From assembly GCA_964418095.1 (NCBI GenBank), contig CAYQKM010000004.1, forward strand, positions 1-63,637: a stretch of 63,637 nt of DNA, read 5' to 3'. This DNA is from MWBV01 sp964418095 (GTDB lineage Archaea; Nanobdellota; Nanobdellia; Pacearchaeales; GW2011-AR1). Made by a program: the position numbers and the translations under genes. The notes beneath the pieces were generated by a model, which ran no database searches, was not told the origin of the DNA, and saw only the letters and a program-made list of their open reading frames with translations. This document shows, piece by piece, positions 16,933-26,099 of the stretch (positions are counted from its first letter, which is position 1; each line of letters starts with the position of its first letter).

Positions 16933-17185
16933 ACTCTCCTTCTTTAGAAATCCAAAGAGTGATTATATTTCTATTTTCTGGATTAATAGAATAAGCTAAT
17001 TTAGTTTTAGTGTTAATCCAATCAACTTCTTTACTTGAATCAGATTGAGAGGTTGTTTTAAGAGATTTTACTTTTGATAAAGACGCAGAAATAAAAATAA
17101 AAGTAATTAAGATTGCCACTAAAACAATTGTAGCAATTATCCATGTTATTGTTTCTCCCACCTGTGCCTTTTTATTATTTAACAT
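16922..17185 (-). CDS. Type IV pilin-like protein
   Basis: 87 aa, MLNNKKAQVGETITWIIATI: leader ending in KKA, then Gln and a hydrophobic helix. KKA in place of KKG is an accepted variant of class III cleavage sites. The short mature domain ends ITLWISKEGEYDE. The start overlaps the upstream gene by 11 nt. Confidence 0.72.
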   Translation of the reverse strand: MLNNKKAQVGETITWIIATIVLVAILITFIFISASLSKVKSLKTTSQSDSSKEVDWINTKTKLAYSINPENRNIITLWISKEGEYDE

Positions 17186-17765
17186 TTTTCTCAGACTTCC
17201 CTACTCCTCCTAAAACTTTTATTAGATATTGATTATTATCTTTGTCCACTGCATAAAATCTTCTCTCAGTGCATTTAGCTAATTTCAAATACTCTTTAGA
17301 CTTGCTTTTTTTAATATAACACTGACTCTCCCAATTAAGATTTCCATCATATAAAATTAACAAAGGACTCTCAACTTCCTCCACATCATAAATTTCTATT
17401 TTATAGAAGTATTGTGGAATGTTTTGTTCTTCATATTCCTCTTCCACATTAAAAGTGATTTTGCATAACTTAGTAAAATGATTGTTAAGCTCAGGGTCAA
17501 ATTGATTATCTAAAAAAAGGTCTTCATTAAGAATCCCATTTCTAGAAATGCAATCAGCAAGTTTCTGCACAAGGGTATCTGATTCTATTTCCCTTACATC
17601 TAATGGAGAAGAATAAAATAATAAGGCCATTGAAAATACTCCTCCTGCAACTAAAGTTAAAACAACAAACCAATAAATTGAAAGTAACTTATCTGTTCCT
17701 CTCTTATCTGCCAATAGTTTGGATTTTATTGCATAATTATAAAAAAATAATTTATTTGGATTCAT
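17175..17765 (-). CDS. Type IV pilin-like protein
   Basis: 196 aa. The leader is longer than usual (about 22 residues, KSKLLADKRG) before the hydrophobic helix LLSIYWFVVLTLVAGGVFSM. The mature domain contains ADCISRNG, FTKLCKI, ESQCYIKK and AKCTERRF, giving four Cys. Larger than its neighbours, so it may be a major or tip subunit. Within the pilin operon, overlapping the downstream gene by 11 nt. Confidence 0.7.
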   Translation of the reverse strand: MNPNKLFFYNYAIKSKLLADKRGTDKLLSIYWFVVLTLVAGGVFSMALLFYSSPLDVREIESDTLVQKLADCISRNGILNEDLFLDNQFDPELNNHFTKLCKITFNVEEEYEEQNIPQYFYKIEIYDVEEVESPLLILYDGNLNWESQCYIKKSKSKEYLKLAKCTERRFYAVDKDNNQYLIKVLGGVGKSEKNVK

Positions 17766-17779
17766 TTTAAATAAAATTT

Positions 17780-18181
17780 TTAGCTCTTTTCATATACCAT
17801 AAATAAGTACATTCCAGTATATTCTCCATTTTCATCTTTAATTGCTTTTGAAAATACCTCAACATCATTAAAAAAAGCATAAGAGTATCCTCCTTTTTCA
17901 GTTAATTTAACTGTCACAATATTCTCTTGTATTCTCACAATTTCACTAAATTCAATATCTTTCGAGTCAGATATTTTCTTCCCTTTTTCTAAATCCATTT
18001 GTATTGCCATAACAGGTTTTGCAGAGTCAATAACCATTGAAATTTGTTTTGCATAAGTTTCCTCTAAAATGATTGCACCTTCTCCTTGTTTAAGTAAAAA
18101 TAAAACAAGTATTGAAATGAAAAGCAAGTTAAGAATTAAAAAAACAATATTCTCAACAAGAATTACCCCTCTTTTTTCCAT
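17780..18181 (-). CDS. Type IV pilin-like protein
   Basis: 133 aa, beginning MEKRGVILVENIVFLILNLL. The leader MEKRG is minimal (5 residues), and Glu10, five residues after the cut, sits where type IV pilins carry Glu5. The mature domain is strand-rich (NIVTVKLTEKGGYSYAFFND). No Cys. 14 nt from the next gene. Confidence 0.75.
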   Translation of the reverse strand: MEKRGVILVENIVFLILNLLFISILVLFLLKQGEGAIILEETYAKQISMVIDSAKPVMAIQMDLEKGKKISDSKDIEFSEIVRIQENIVTVKLTEKGGYSYAFFNDVEVFSKAIKDENGEYTGMYLFMVYEKS

Positions 18182-18235
18182 ACAAATATAATATTGAGTG
18201 AATTAATAAAAGTAACTAATCTAAAAATTAGAAAA

Positions 18236-19186
18236 TTAAATTTCTGTAATTATTTCATCACAATTAAGTGATCTAAATTCATAGGATGTTGCCTCTTGAA
18301 TTGTGGGTGCCATAAACTCATTATCTATCCCATCTCCAGGGATAACAATCGCACCAATTTTAGGGGATAGTAAATCTGATACTCTTGATACTGCTTCTCC
18401 ACCAACAACTGCTCCTCCTGCTTCACCTACAGCGACAACCATTGTAATTGGAAGTGCAGCCAAACCTCCAGTAGCAACAACTCCTATTGCCAAAATTCCC
18501 CCAACAAGTGCTCCTCCTAGATACCAGGTAAAATCATTCTTCTCGCTCGTAATTCCCATAACAATAAAGTAAGGTGTGCTAATTTTAATTTCTCCAAATG
18601 TAACTTCTGTTCCAGCTTGTTCTGACATTCCCCTTTTTAATCTTCCAAGTTCATTTGTTCCAAAAATATAAGAAGCGTATGTCTCTTCACTATCTGGCAT
18701 ATTTGTTTTAACAAGATAATCATAAAACTCATCCTGATTTATCTTTTCTCCAACCCCATTTAAATCTTTAACACTATCATCTAATAAAAATTGGGTACAT
18801 ATTGAACAATAATTCTTCTTTTTCCAAGTTGGGTCAACATAATTAATTCTTCCTTCACCAAACATCCACCAACAATCAGCCATCTCTGCTGCTAAAATAG
18901 AAAAAATTTCTTCTTTGCCTTTTACCTTCATTATTTTTGGGCTAGTCATTCTTTCACATGTTCCGTCACTAGTTAAACAAATATAACTCCTAGAACACTT
19001 AATTGGAATTGCTGCATCAGGAAGTTTTGTCCCTTTCATAACAATTGAATTATGACAAATATCTTTCTCAGATTCTTTTGAAAAATCAAGTCTAAAAAGT
19101 AAAAACAAAATAACAACAAAGCTAACTATCAGTATTACAAGTAAAACTATTTGTTGCGTAGTAATCTCTCCTTTTTTATTTTTCAA
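18236..19186 (-). CDS. Large pilin-like protein with a second membrane helix
   Basis: 316 aa from a TTG start at 19184-19186, immediately after the upstream stop. The leader is KNKKG, then EITTQQIVLLVILIVSFVVI. The ectodomain has several Cys (DICHNS, IKCSRSYICLTSDGTCE, CWWMFGEG, YCSICTQF). A second hydrophobic Gly/Ala/Val stretch at about 215-260 (ALVGGILAIGVVATGGLAAL) is unusual for a pilin. It could be an anchoring or minor pilin. Function inferred from context. Confidence 0.7.
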   Translation of the reverse strand: MKNKKGEITTQQIVLLVILIVSFVVILFLLFRLDFSKESEKDICHNSIVMKGTKLPDAAIPIKCSRSYICLTSDGTCERMTSPKIMKVKGKEEIFSILAAEMADCWWMFGEGRINYVDPTWKKKNYCSICTQFLLDDSVKDLNGVGEKINQDEFYDYLVKTNMPDSEETYASYIFGTNELGRLKRGMSEQAGTEVTFGEIKISTPYFIVMGITSEKNDFTWYLGGALVGGILAIGVVATGGLAALPITMVVAVGEAGGAVVGGEAVSRVSDLLSPKIGAIVIPGDGIDNEFMAPTIQEATSYEFRSLNCDEIITEI

Positions 19187-19187
19187 T

Positions 19188-19289
19188 TTACGAAACCCCC
19201 ACTTTCTTAAGTAAAAAAATAACTCCAGTAACAGCTATAGCAAAAAAGATAATCCACATTAAATATTTTATTACTTCATCAAAACTCAT
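19188..19289 (-). CDS. Tiny membrane protein (33 aa) in the pilin operon
   Basis: Open frame MSFDEVIKYLMWIIFFAIAV followed by TGVIFLLKKVGVS: a single membrane helix with a short amphipathic start and basic end. It lacks the KKG cleavage site of its neighbours. Its stop lies 1 nt before the TTG start of the next pilin gene. It probably is real because the operon has no other gap here. Confidence 0.6.
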   Translation of the reverse strand: MSFDEVIKYLMWIIFFAIAVTGVIFLLKKVGVS

Positions 19290-19291
19290 TT

Positions 19292-19810
19292 TTATCTCCC
19301 AATAAAGAATCTTCCATCCTGTTTTGTAATTTCTATGAATAAAGGTATTTTCCCTCCTTCTATTTTCCAGTTGATTTCACTATCTAATAAACCTGGAATA
19401 ATTAAGCAAGCCCCTTTCTTATCGCATTTTTTAATTTGAGAATTAGAGCCTCCAATTAAAACAGGCTTACATAGACATATGCAATTTTGATTAAGGCAGG
19501 AATTCGGTTTTTCTTGTTTTGTAAAACCATATAAAAACCACCCCTTTGGTTCATATATTATCTTAACTTCAGTCTCTCCATCTGGTAAAAAAGAAATAAC
19601 TTTCTCAATGCTCGGCACTTCAGATTCAAATCCAACTAAAACTTCTTTAGCCTGATTTAATTTTTTATCTGCAATATGAGAATTATACAATGAAGATAAA
19701 AGGTAAACCAAAAAGATAATACAAATTAAGGCAATAATAATCTTCAATGTTTCTTCTGCTAAAAGAAATCCTTTTTTATCCTTGATTTTATTTTTATTGA
19801 CAAATTCCAT
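19292..19810 (-). CDS. Type IV pilin-like protein, Cys-rich
   Basis: 172 aa. The leader ends KDKKG, followed by FLLAEETLKIIIALICIIFL, with Glu five residues after the cleavage site as in classical pilins. The ectodomain has a Cys cluster NSCLNQNCICLCKP plus KKCDKKGAC, suggesting disulfides or metal. 2 nt separate it from the 33-aa gene downstream. Confidence 0.75.
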   Translation of the reverse strand: MEFVNKNKIKDKKGFLLAEETLKIIIALICIIFLVYLLSSLYNSHIADKKLNQAKEVLVGFESEVPSIEKVISFLPDGETEVKIIYEPKGWFLYGFTKQEKPNSCLNQNCICLCKPVLIGGSNSQIKKCDKKGACLIIPGLLDSEINWKIEGGKIPLFIEITKQDGRFFIGR

Positions 19811-19849
19811 CTTATTTTATTTTAAGTTAAATTCAAAAATAAACCCATT

Positions 19850-20014
19850 TTAATATAATAAAGAAATAAATAGTTTACTTGTAGAGTTTGAGCCCATGTT
19901 TCTGAAAAAATCAAAAAAATTGTTACTAAAAAAATAATATGCTCCATAAGAAACTGCTGCAATAACTAAAACTCCAATTAAAATTTTAATTAAGTTTTCA
20001 ATAGTAAGTTCCAT
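19850..20014 (-). CDS. Tiny membrane protein (54 aa) in the pilin operon
   Basis: Translation starts MELTIENLIKILIGVLVIAA and ends SLLY. One membrane helix, no KKG leader. Its ATG overlaps the stop of the upstream 52-aa gene (TAATG) and is preceded by AGGAGGAGT, one of the best Shine-Dalgarno matches in the window, which lies inside the upstream coding sequence. This supports coupled translation. Confidence 0.65.
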   Translation of the reverse strand: MELTIENLIKILIGVLVIAAVSYGAYYFFSNNFFDFFRNMGSNSTSKLFISLLY

Positions 20015-20172
20015 TAACTCCTCCTAAAAATATTTTTAATTTGATCAACTAAAGAAGTACCTTCACCTTTAAGAAAGAATACTGAAATCATAACAATTGT
20101 TAAAAGAACTAATGCGATTATTATCCAAGGGAGATATTCTGAGATTACCCCTTTTTTATTTACTCTTTTCAT
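20014..20172 (-). CDS. Small type IV pilin-like protein (52 aa)
   Basis: Translation starts MKRVNKKGVISEYLPWIIIA and ends NIFRRS. Leader MKRVNKKG, then a hydrophobic helix, and only about 20 residues beyond it. First pilin-like gene after the platform gene. Its last codons double as the ribosome-binding site of the next gene. Confidence 0.68.
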   Translation of the reverse strand: MKRVNKKGVISEYLPWIIIALVLLTIVMISVFFLKGEGTSLVDQIKNIFRRS

Positions 20173-20246
20173 AATTAATATAAAAAAACAGAGTTAATAA
20201 AATTTACCTAATAAAAGCTTAAATAAAAAATCAGTAAATTAAACTA

Positions 20247-22427
20247 TTATGTCAATCCTCCTATCACTATAATAGAAAGAACAAACAACGCTAATGAAGA
20301 AAAAAACGCTGTTAAGAAATAAAAGACAATTCCTTTTTTCAAATTTTGTCCAGTCTTATTTATTTTTTCCAGTTCATCCTCTCCTGAATCTACTGAAACT
20401 AAAGTTCCAGTTAAAATAAAAATTACTTCTATTAAATAAATCCCTATTGCTATCTGAAGAAAATAAGGGGGTATCATATATACAACATCAAACATCTCTA
20501 AGATGTTTGTTATTTGGCTAGACAATGATGAATCAACTCCAGCAGTGTCCATAAATGTTTGTAAAACATTAAGAATAGTTGTAATCATCAATGCTAACCC
20601 CACAACTATTCCAGATAAAAGAGGGGCTAAAAAAGTCATATTGCTCTTCATTTCAGAAAGAATCTCTGCTAAAATGTCTTTAAGGCGCTCTGTTATCTTC
20701 TGAATATTCTTAACATAATCTGAGATACTCATTAAACTAACTGCAGCTATTTGAAGTCCTTTTTTAGATGACTCCACAAGCACTTTCATGCTTGTTGCGA
20801 TTAAATCTGAAGGGTAAAATAAAATAACTCCTCGTCTAGAATCAAAAATAGCCTTTTCCACACTCATTCCCATTTGTCTAATATTATAATTAACTTTTCT
20901 GAAAAATTCTCCTGAGACAAGCCCTTTTGATGAATCTGCTATTTTTCCAAAAACAAGTTCAGGAGGAGTTCCATCTCCTAGCCTATTCCCTAATTGAAAT
21001 AAAGTATTATTAAATTCTTTCTCTAATTGATTTGTCTTTTTCCTATCATCAATAAGTGCTCTTGCTTTATCATTATAGGCTATTGAAAAGAATAATGCAA
21101 CCCCTAATGGAAAAAATAAACTTAAAAAAAGAGCTACTGCTCCAAATGGTCCAGACACTCCTCCATCTGATTTCTTAAAGTCAAAAAGCATAATCTGATC
21201 AGCCCCCTCAAAGAAATCTATTCCAAGCTCAGCTAAAGAATAATCTTTCTGCAATCCTAACAATTCAGGGAGAGGGGTGTATTGAAAGATAAGTGGAAGC
21301 AAACTCAAGACAATAAGAGGAAGGACAATTAAAAGCGCATAAACAAATGGAGCATTAGATTTATATTGTTTATATAACGGATTCTTTTCTAAAAAAGTTG
21401 TTTCTCCATGTCCACCTGGTCTTAAAGAAAGAATCTTATCTAACATAAAAAATGCTAAGAAAGGAATTATCAGAGTATAAAGCATAAAAACATGAGTCCA
21501 TTTTATCATTCCCTGAACCATTGCAGATGCTAAAGGAATTAATGCAATTCCAAGAATAGGCAACATAACTGCAAGCATATACACGTTTGTTAGAGGAGCC
21601 TTTACATTATGAGTAAATTTAAGCATCTTATCATAAACTCCATCTAAAACAACTTGAATTGATTTTTCAAGAATAGTTATTCTTCTAACTCTATCTGGCT
21701 CATATAAACTGCTTTCTATTAGATGAAATGCTTCTATAAATTCATTAGAATAATCTCTCCAAACTTCTAAATAATCATCTAGACTTTCTTTTATTGTTGA
21801 GAATTTTCCAACTTCAACATTATAAAATATTTTTTTAAAGTCTAATGAGAGAGGCTGGGGGAGATGTTCTGAAGCAAATGCAATTGCTTTTTCTAAATTA
21901 GGGGTATGCCTCATATAAACAACAACATATAGTATTGCTGGGACCATCTGCGAAGATGCTTTTAATCTCCATTTACTAGCATATCTAGAGGGATAATTAT
22001 TAAGATAATAAAATAAGAATAAAGAAAAAATTAAAACGAGTATAAAAAATAAAAGTGGAAAAGAAGTTCCTTCTTTACCTAAAAACATGTAAAGTAATGA
22101 GAAAATCAAGCCCAAGAAAAAAACACCTACAAATGCAACAACACTAAGAGTTATTGCTTGCCAGGGCTCAATATTCATATGAGATGTTTCAATATCTTTC
22201 TTAATTTTTGCTTCATCTTTTTTAGAAGGGGCAAGTTTTATAATATTCCCTAAAGTGTTACACCATCTTTCATAATTTGTAAGATTCTTTTTAGAATCTT
22301 CTTTAAATCTTAAGTAAGATCTACTATCTTTTGAAGGATATGATTCAGTAGTATTTATTTGTCCCTCTATTTTCTTACTATATTGGGCAAGAATTTCTTC
22401 AACACTCGGCTTTTTATTTGATGACAT
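20247..22427 (-). CDS. Type IV pilus/archaellum platform protein (FlaJ/TadC-like)
   Basis: Membrane platform on which the ATPase works to assemble pilins. At 726 aa it is longer than typical FlaJ (about 550-600). After a soluble N-terminus (1-90) it has two T2SSF-type units: the first follows the helices at about 95-150 (KASSQMVPAILYVVVYMRHTP), the second follows those at about 430-450 (FNNTLFQLGNRLGDGTPPELVF). Several further membrane helices are present, the last at the C-terminus (FFSSLALFVLSIIVIGGLT). It lies between the ATPase gene (upstream) and the pilin genes (downstream), the order of archaeal adhesive pilus operons. Confidence 0.88.
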   Translation of the reverse strand: MSSNKKPSVEEILAQYSKKIEGQINTTESYPSKDSRSYLRFKEDSKKNLTNYERWCNTLGNIIKLAPSKKDEAKIKKDIETSHMNIEPWQAITLSVVAFVGVFFLGLIFSLLYMFLGKEGTSFPLLFFILVLIFSLFLFYYLNNYPSRYASKWRLKASSQMVPAILYVVVYMRHTPNLEKAIAFASEHLPQPLSLDFKKIFYNVEVGKFSTIKESLDDYLEVWRDYSNEFIEAFHLIESSLYEPDRVRRITILEKSIQVVLDGVYDKMLKFTHNVKAPLTNVYMLAVMLPILGIALIPLASAMVQGMIKWTHVFMLYTLIIPFLAFFMLDKILSLRPGGHGETTFLEKNPLYKQYKSNAPFVYALLIVLPLIVLSLLPLIFQYTPLPELLGLQKDYSLAELGIDFFEGADQIMLFDFKKSDGGVSGPFGAVALFLSLFFPLGVALFFSIAYNDKARALIDDRKKTNQLEKEFNNTLFQLGNRLGDGTPPELVFGKIADSSKGLVSGEFFRKVNYNIRQMGMSVEKAIFDSRRGVILFYPSDLIATSMKVLVESSKKGLQIAAVSLMSISDYVKNIQKITERLKDILAEILSEMKSNMTFLAPLLSGIVVGLALMITTILNVLQTFMDTAGVDSSLSSQITNILEMFDVVYMIPPYFLQIAIGIYLIEVIFILTGTLVSVDSGEDELEKINKTGQNLKKGIVFYFLTAFFSSLALFVLSIIVIGGLT

Positions 22428-22535
22428 ACTCTCCTCTTTATTTTAATTTCACTAATCAAAAAGAATTAATAAACCTTTGGAGAAATGAATAAAAAAATCT
22501 TATAACCCTAAAAGATAAAAAATTATAATTTTAAA

Positions 22536-24824
22536 TTAAAGAGATTTTTTTCTAACTTCACTATTCAGCCACTCTTGCCATTTTGGAAAAACTCTCTCAC
22601 TTAAAGGCAATCCTGTTTCTTGAATAATTTCATCTGAAATTTTATGGAACATATGGTTAGAAAGAGTATTAAACCCAGATTCTAGTAAATTTAAATTTTT
22701 AGCCTTCTTAGCTGTTTCAACAAGTTCTTTTTTCATTTTAGCTCTCAAAAGAATATTATCATAAACAGCATCCCAATTTCCTGCCCACCCCTTAACATTT
22801 GATGCAACGTCTTTTATAATCTCACTATCCCCATTAATTAAATCCTCTGTTGGCTCAATCTCATCTTTCTCAATATTATATTTCATTAAATCCACAAACC
22901 CTTTTTCTAGGAGAGGATCTTTAACCCAGTGCTTTCTTACCTCTGATAATTGAATCATTCTTTTCCACGAATGCATTCCATCTGGAGATTTAATTGGGTT
23001 ACAAACAATTACTGAATCTGTTGCTTTAAAGCTAGTAATAGGGACTCCTAAATCATTAACAACCCTATCAAAAACCCCATAAGGTGATGCACCATGAATT
23101 GTTCCTGCAACCACATTTGCAAGTGCACCAACTCTCATAGCCTCATAAAGAGCTTTAGCCTCAACACTTCTTACTTCTCCAATTATTAAACAGCTATCTC
23201 CTAATCTCAAACTCGTTCTTATTCCATCGTCTGCAGAAACCTCTGTAGTTGTCTTTAATAGGGCAGAACGAACTTTCATTCTCAATATATCGTATCCTAA
23301 TTTCCTAAGTGAATCTACAGGCAATTCCAAAGAGTCTTCAATAACAATTATTCTATGTTTTGGGATAATCTCAAGCATTAAACTCCCTAAAAGAGATGTC
23401 TTTCCTGAGCTTCTTGTTCCTGCAACTAACATTGTTCTGGCACCATCTATTAAGAAACTTAAAACACCTGCAGAAAAAGGGTTAATCATTTTATTATTAA
23501 TAAAAAGCGGGAGTGTCCATGGACTTTCTCTATGCCTTCTCAAAGAATAAGCTAATCCATCACAAGATAAAGGAGGTTGCACAATAGAAATTCTTGCTCT
23601 TAAGTTTCCAATCTCTAATTGTGTATCCAATATAGGGTTTGCCTCATCTAAAGGTCTTCCAGAAATCATTCTAAACTTTGCAGCCCACGAGTCTGCATCT
23701 TCTTGACTCGGAAGAATATTTGTTACACACTCATCATATTCTTGGTGTCTCACAAAAATAGGTGTTTGAGGGATAGGGGCATTTAATGAAATATCTTGTA
23801 AATTTTTATCTTGGAGAAGAACTTCTATTACTCCAAACCCAATTGTGTGTCTTACTAAAATAGCAGATAACATATTAAGTGAAGAATAATCTAAACTTAA
23901 TCCCTTTGATTGTGCTAAATCTCTAATTAAGTCCTTAGAAATATTCATAAAAACATGTCTTATTCTGTCTGTATCAGTAAACTCCTCTGCTTTAGGTTGG
24001 TGCTCTATTAAGACACTTCTAGCTAAATTTAAAATCATATTTTGATCTTCTGTTAAAGAATTTTCTGGAGGAACAATATGGTAGATTAATTTTGCCTCAT
24101 CTTTCTTCTTTAAAATAGTCACAAAAGACTCATCATAATCTCCATCAGATATTTTATATTGTGAAACTATTTCAGCATTATGAGGCAGGTCTGAAACCAA
24201 TCTAGTAAATGTAAAATTAGCAATTATATCTGGAATAAAAAGTTTATTATAGATTGTCCTATCTCCCCTCATATACTCTTGTGAGAATGGTTGAAATGCC
24301 TGAATTAAACTAGTTTTAGACATCATATCCATAATCTTCTCTACAAGTGAAAGGTAATTTTGTTGATCTAACTTCAAAACCCCTGTAAATTTCTCTAAAA
24401 GAATTTTTGCCTCTAATAAAATTTTCCTTAGTTGAAAGTATGCTGCAATAGGGTCTTTTTTAAGAAGATACAAAAAAGAAAAAATCTCATTATATCTTTT
24501 AGTAAAAAAATTGAAATTAGAAGTTGCAAGTTTTTCTTGGCTTAATATTTTTTCTTGTCTAATTAAAAAAATATAAAGATGCCCAATTTCTAAAAGATGT
24601 CTGGTTTCCTTAAGATCATAATTATAATTTTTTTGTTGAACAAAAACAAATCTAGAAACACTCGGGTTTTCAATTAAAGAATCTACTGTTCTTTCCATAA
24701 CTTCAGGGTGATCTGCTAAACTTGGAACATATGGTGCCCCAAGATAGTTAATATATAATACATCTTCTCCCCCTTCTCTTTTCACCTCTGAAGAATAAAG
24801 TGATTCTCCCTTTTCAAATTGCAT
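22536..24824 (-). CDS. Type IV pilus/archaellum assembly ATPase (FlaI/TadA-like)
   Basis: Hexameric secretion ATPase powering pilus assembly. It is 762 aa with a long N-terminal region (1-400). The core has Walker A GTRSSGKTSLL (about 470), an Asp box ending VIEDSLELP, Walker B/Glu region SCLIIGEVRSVEAKALYEAM, and the His-box-like GTIHGASPYGVFDRV. C-terminal about 100 residues are helical. No FlaB-type flagellin or FlaF/G/H are nearby, so an adhesive or fibre-type pilus is more likely than an archaellum. Divergent from the coiled-coil gene at 24902. Confidence 0.92.
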   Translation of the reverse strand: MQFEKGESLYSSEVKREGGEDVLYINYLGAPYVPSLADHPEVMERTVDSLIENPSVSRFVFVQQKNYNYDLKETRHLLEIGHLYIFLIRQEKILSQEKLATSNFNFFTKRYNEIFSFLYLLKKDPIAAYFQLRKILLEAKILLEKFTGVLKLDQQNYLSLVEKIMDMMSKTSLIQAFQPFSQEYMRGDRTIYNKLFIPDIIANFTFTRLVSDLPHNAEIVSQYKISDGDYDESFVTILKKKDEAKLIYHIVPPENSLTEDQNMILNLARSVLIEHQPKAEEFTDTDRIRHVFMNISKDLIRDLAQSKGLSLDYSSLNMLSAILVRHTIGFGVIEVLLQDKNLQDISLNAPIPQTPIFVRHQEYDECVTNILPSQEDADSWAAKFRMISGRPLDEANPILDTQLEIGNLRARISIVQPPLSCDGLAYSLRRHRESPWTLPLFINNKMINPFSAGVLSFLIDGARTMLVAGTRSSGKTSLLGSLMLEIIPKHRIIVIEDSLELPVDSLRKLGYDILRMKVRSALLKTTTEVSADDGIRTSLRLGDSCLIIGEVRSVEAKALYEAMRVGALANVVAGTIHGASPYGVFDRVVNDLGVPITSFKATDSVIVCNPIKSPDGMHSWKRMIQLSEVRKHWVKDPLLEKGFVDLMKYNIEKDEIEPTEDLINGDSEIIKDVASNVKGWAGNWDAVYDNILLRAKMKKELVETAKKAKNLNLLESGFNTLSNHMFHKISDEIIQETGLPLSERVFPKWQEWLNSEVRKKSL

Positions 24825-24901
24825 AATTCAAAAAATAGTTTATACTTTAAAATATTTTGTATAATCCAAACAAATTTAAACTATCTTTGTTTTTATTCTA
24901 T

Positions 24902-25246
24902 ATGGCTGAAGAGGGTTATGAAAATCAATATTTTACAGAAATAATTACTAAAGTAAGAGATTTGGAAGATAAACAAAGAATAATAAAAGATAGAGTTTTA
25001 CTAATAGGACAAAATTTAATAGATGTAAAAGAAGAAATGCAAACAATTTTTTTGGGAATTAAAAGAGAAATAGAGATTTTAAAAAGAGAAACTGAGAGAT
25101 TAAAGTCATTTTTTGAAAGTGCGTCCTCGGAGTTTTCAAGATTTGCAAAAAAAGAAGAACTAGAAATACTTTCTAAACAAGCTAAAATGTTTCAGCCACT
25201 AGAGTTTGTGACAAGGGCGGAATTAGAAAAATTAAAAAATAATTAA
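24902..25246 (+). CDS. Coiled-coil protein next to the pilus ATPase
   Basis: 114 aa from ATG 24902 (MAEEGYENQYFTEII); the open frame upstream to 24857 lacks coding character. Almost wholly alpha-helical with heptads between about 15 and 80 (KVRDLEDKQRIIKDRVLLIG, LKRETERLKSFFESA). The size and coiled-coil recall archaellum accessory proteins FlaC/D/E, but I see no specific signature. 14 nt upstream of the next gene, with which it probably forms an operon divergent from the ATPase. Confidence 0.72.
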   Translation: MAEEGYENQYFTEIITKVRDLEDKQRIIKDRVLLIGQNLIDVKEEMQTIFLGIKREIEILKRETERLKSFFESASSEFSRFAKKEELEILSKQAKMFQPLEFVTRAELEKLKNN

Positions 25247-25260
25247 CACTTAAAGGAAAA

Positions 25261-26037
25261 ATGGGTATTTTGGAAGATATAACTGCTATGAGAGGACAAG
25301 GAATGGATGACAGGGCAATAATTCAAAACCTAAATGAAAATGGATACCCTCCAAGATCAATTGAGAGCGCATTTAATCAATTAAAGATAAAGGATGCTGT
25401 TTCGGCAGAATATTCTGGAGGAGAAAATATGGAGCCTTCAATAATGAAAAATGAGCACATGTTTCCTATTGCACCTCCTCCTCAAAAAACCTCTCCAGTA
25501 TACACTCCTAAAACTCAAGAAATAAACCATAACCCTGAAGAAGAATTTTACTCCCCTCAGCAAATGCCACAGCCTAATGAATTAAACCCAAATCCAGGAT
25601 ACGCGATAGAATACGGGCAAGAGCAATATTATGAACCAGCACAATACCCTCCACAATATTCTGGACAAGAACAATACCTCTCTCAAGAAACTTACTCTGA
25701 ACAACAAATGCAAGGAGAATATGCTGATAATGTTATTGAAGTTGCAGAACAAGTTTTCATTGAAAAAATAAAGAAACCGCAAAAACAAATTGATATTCTT
25801 AATGAATTCGCAACACTTGCAGAGGCAAAAATTTCAGATGACCATGAAAGAATAAAGAGAATAGAATCAATGATCGACAAATTACAAATAGCAATATTAG
25901 AGAAAATAGGCTCTTATGGAAGAGATGTTTCTTCAATAAAAAATGAGATGGGAATGATGAGAGAATCATTTGAAAAAATAGTTCCAAAACTACATGAAGA
26001 TTTTGGAGAGAAAAAACCCTTAAAAGGGAAAAAATAA
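25261..26037 (+). CDS. Protein with Pro/Gln/Tyr-rich linker and C-terminal coiled coil
   Basis: 258 aa. The N-terminal 45 residues (ITAMRGQGMDDRAIIQNLNE...AFNQLKI) form a small helical domain of a type seen at the ends of many DPANN proteins. Residues 60-155 are a disordered Pro/Gln/Tyr/Glu-rich linker (QPNELNPNPGYAIEYGQEQY). Residues 160-250 are a helical coiled coil (IKRIESMIDKLQIAILEKIG). It may tether or cluster the pilus machinery, but that is inferred only from position. Confidence 0.7.
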   Translation: MGILEDITAMRGQGMDDRAIIQNLNENGYPPRSIESAFNQLKIKDAVSAEYSGGENMEPSIMKNEHMFPIAPPPQKTSPVYTPKTQEINHNPEEEFYSPQQMPQPNELNPNPGYAIEYGQEQYYEPAQYPPQYSGQEQYLSQETYSEQQMQGEYADNVIEVAEQVFIEKIKKPQKQIDILNEFATLAEAKISDDHERIKRIESMIDKLQIAILEKIGSYGRDVSSIKNEMGMMRESFEKIVPKLHEDFGEKKPLKGKK

Positions 26038-26099
26038 GTTAAATAAAAAAACAAAATAAGCAAAATTTTCTAAATTTATTAAATTAAAGAGTTTCTAAA

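Noticed and set aside
22536..24824. Archaellum rather than pilus
   Set aside because: No flagellin with typical repeats, no FlaF/FlaG/FlaH seen; the many tiny pilins and A24 peptidase fit an adhesive pilus or fibre better. Not excluded if the missing genes are elsewhere.
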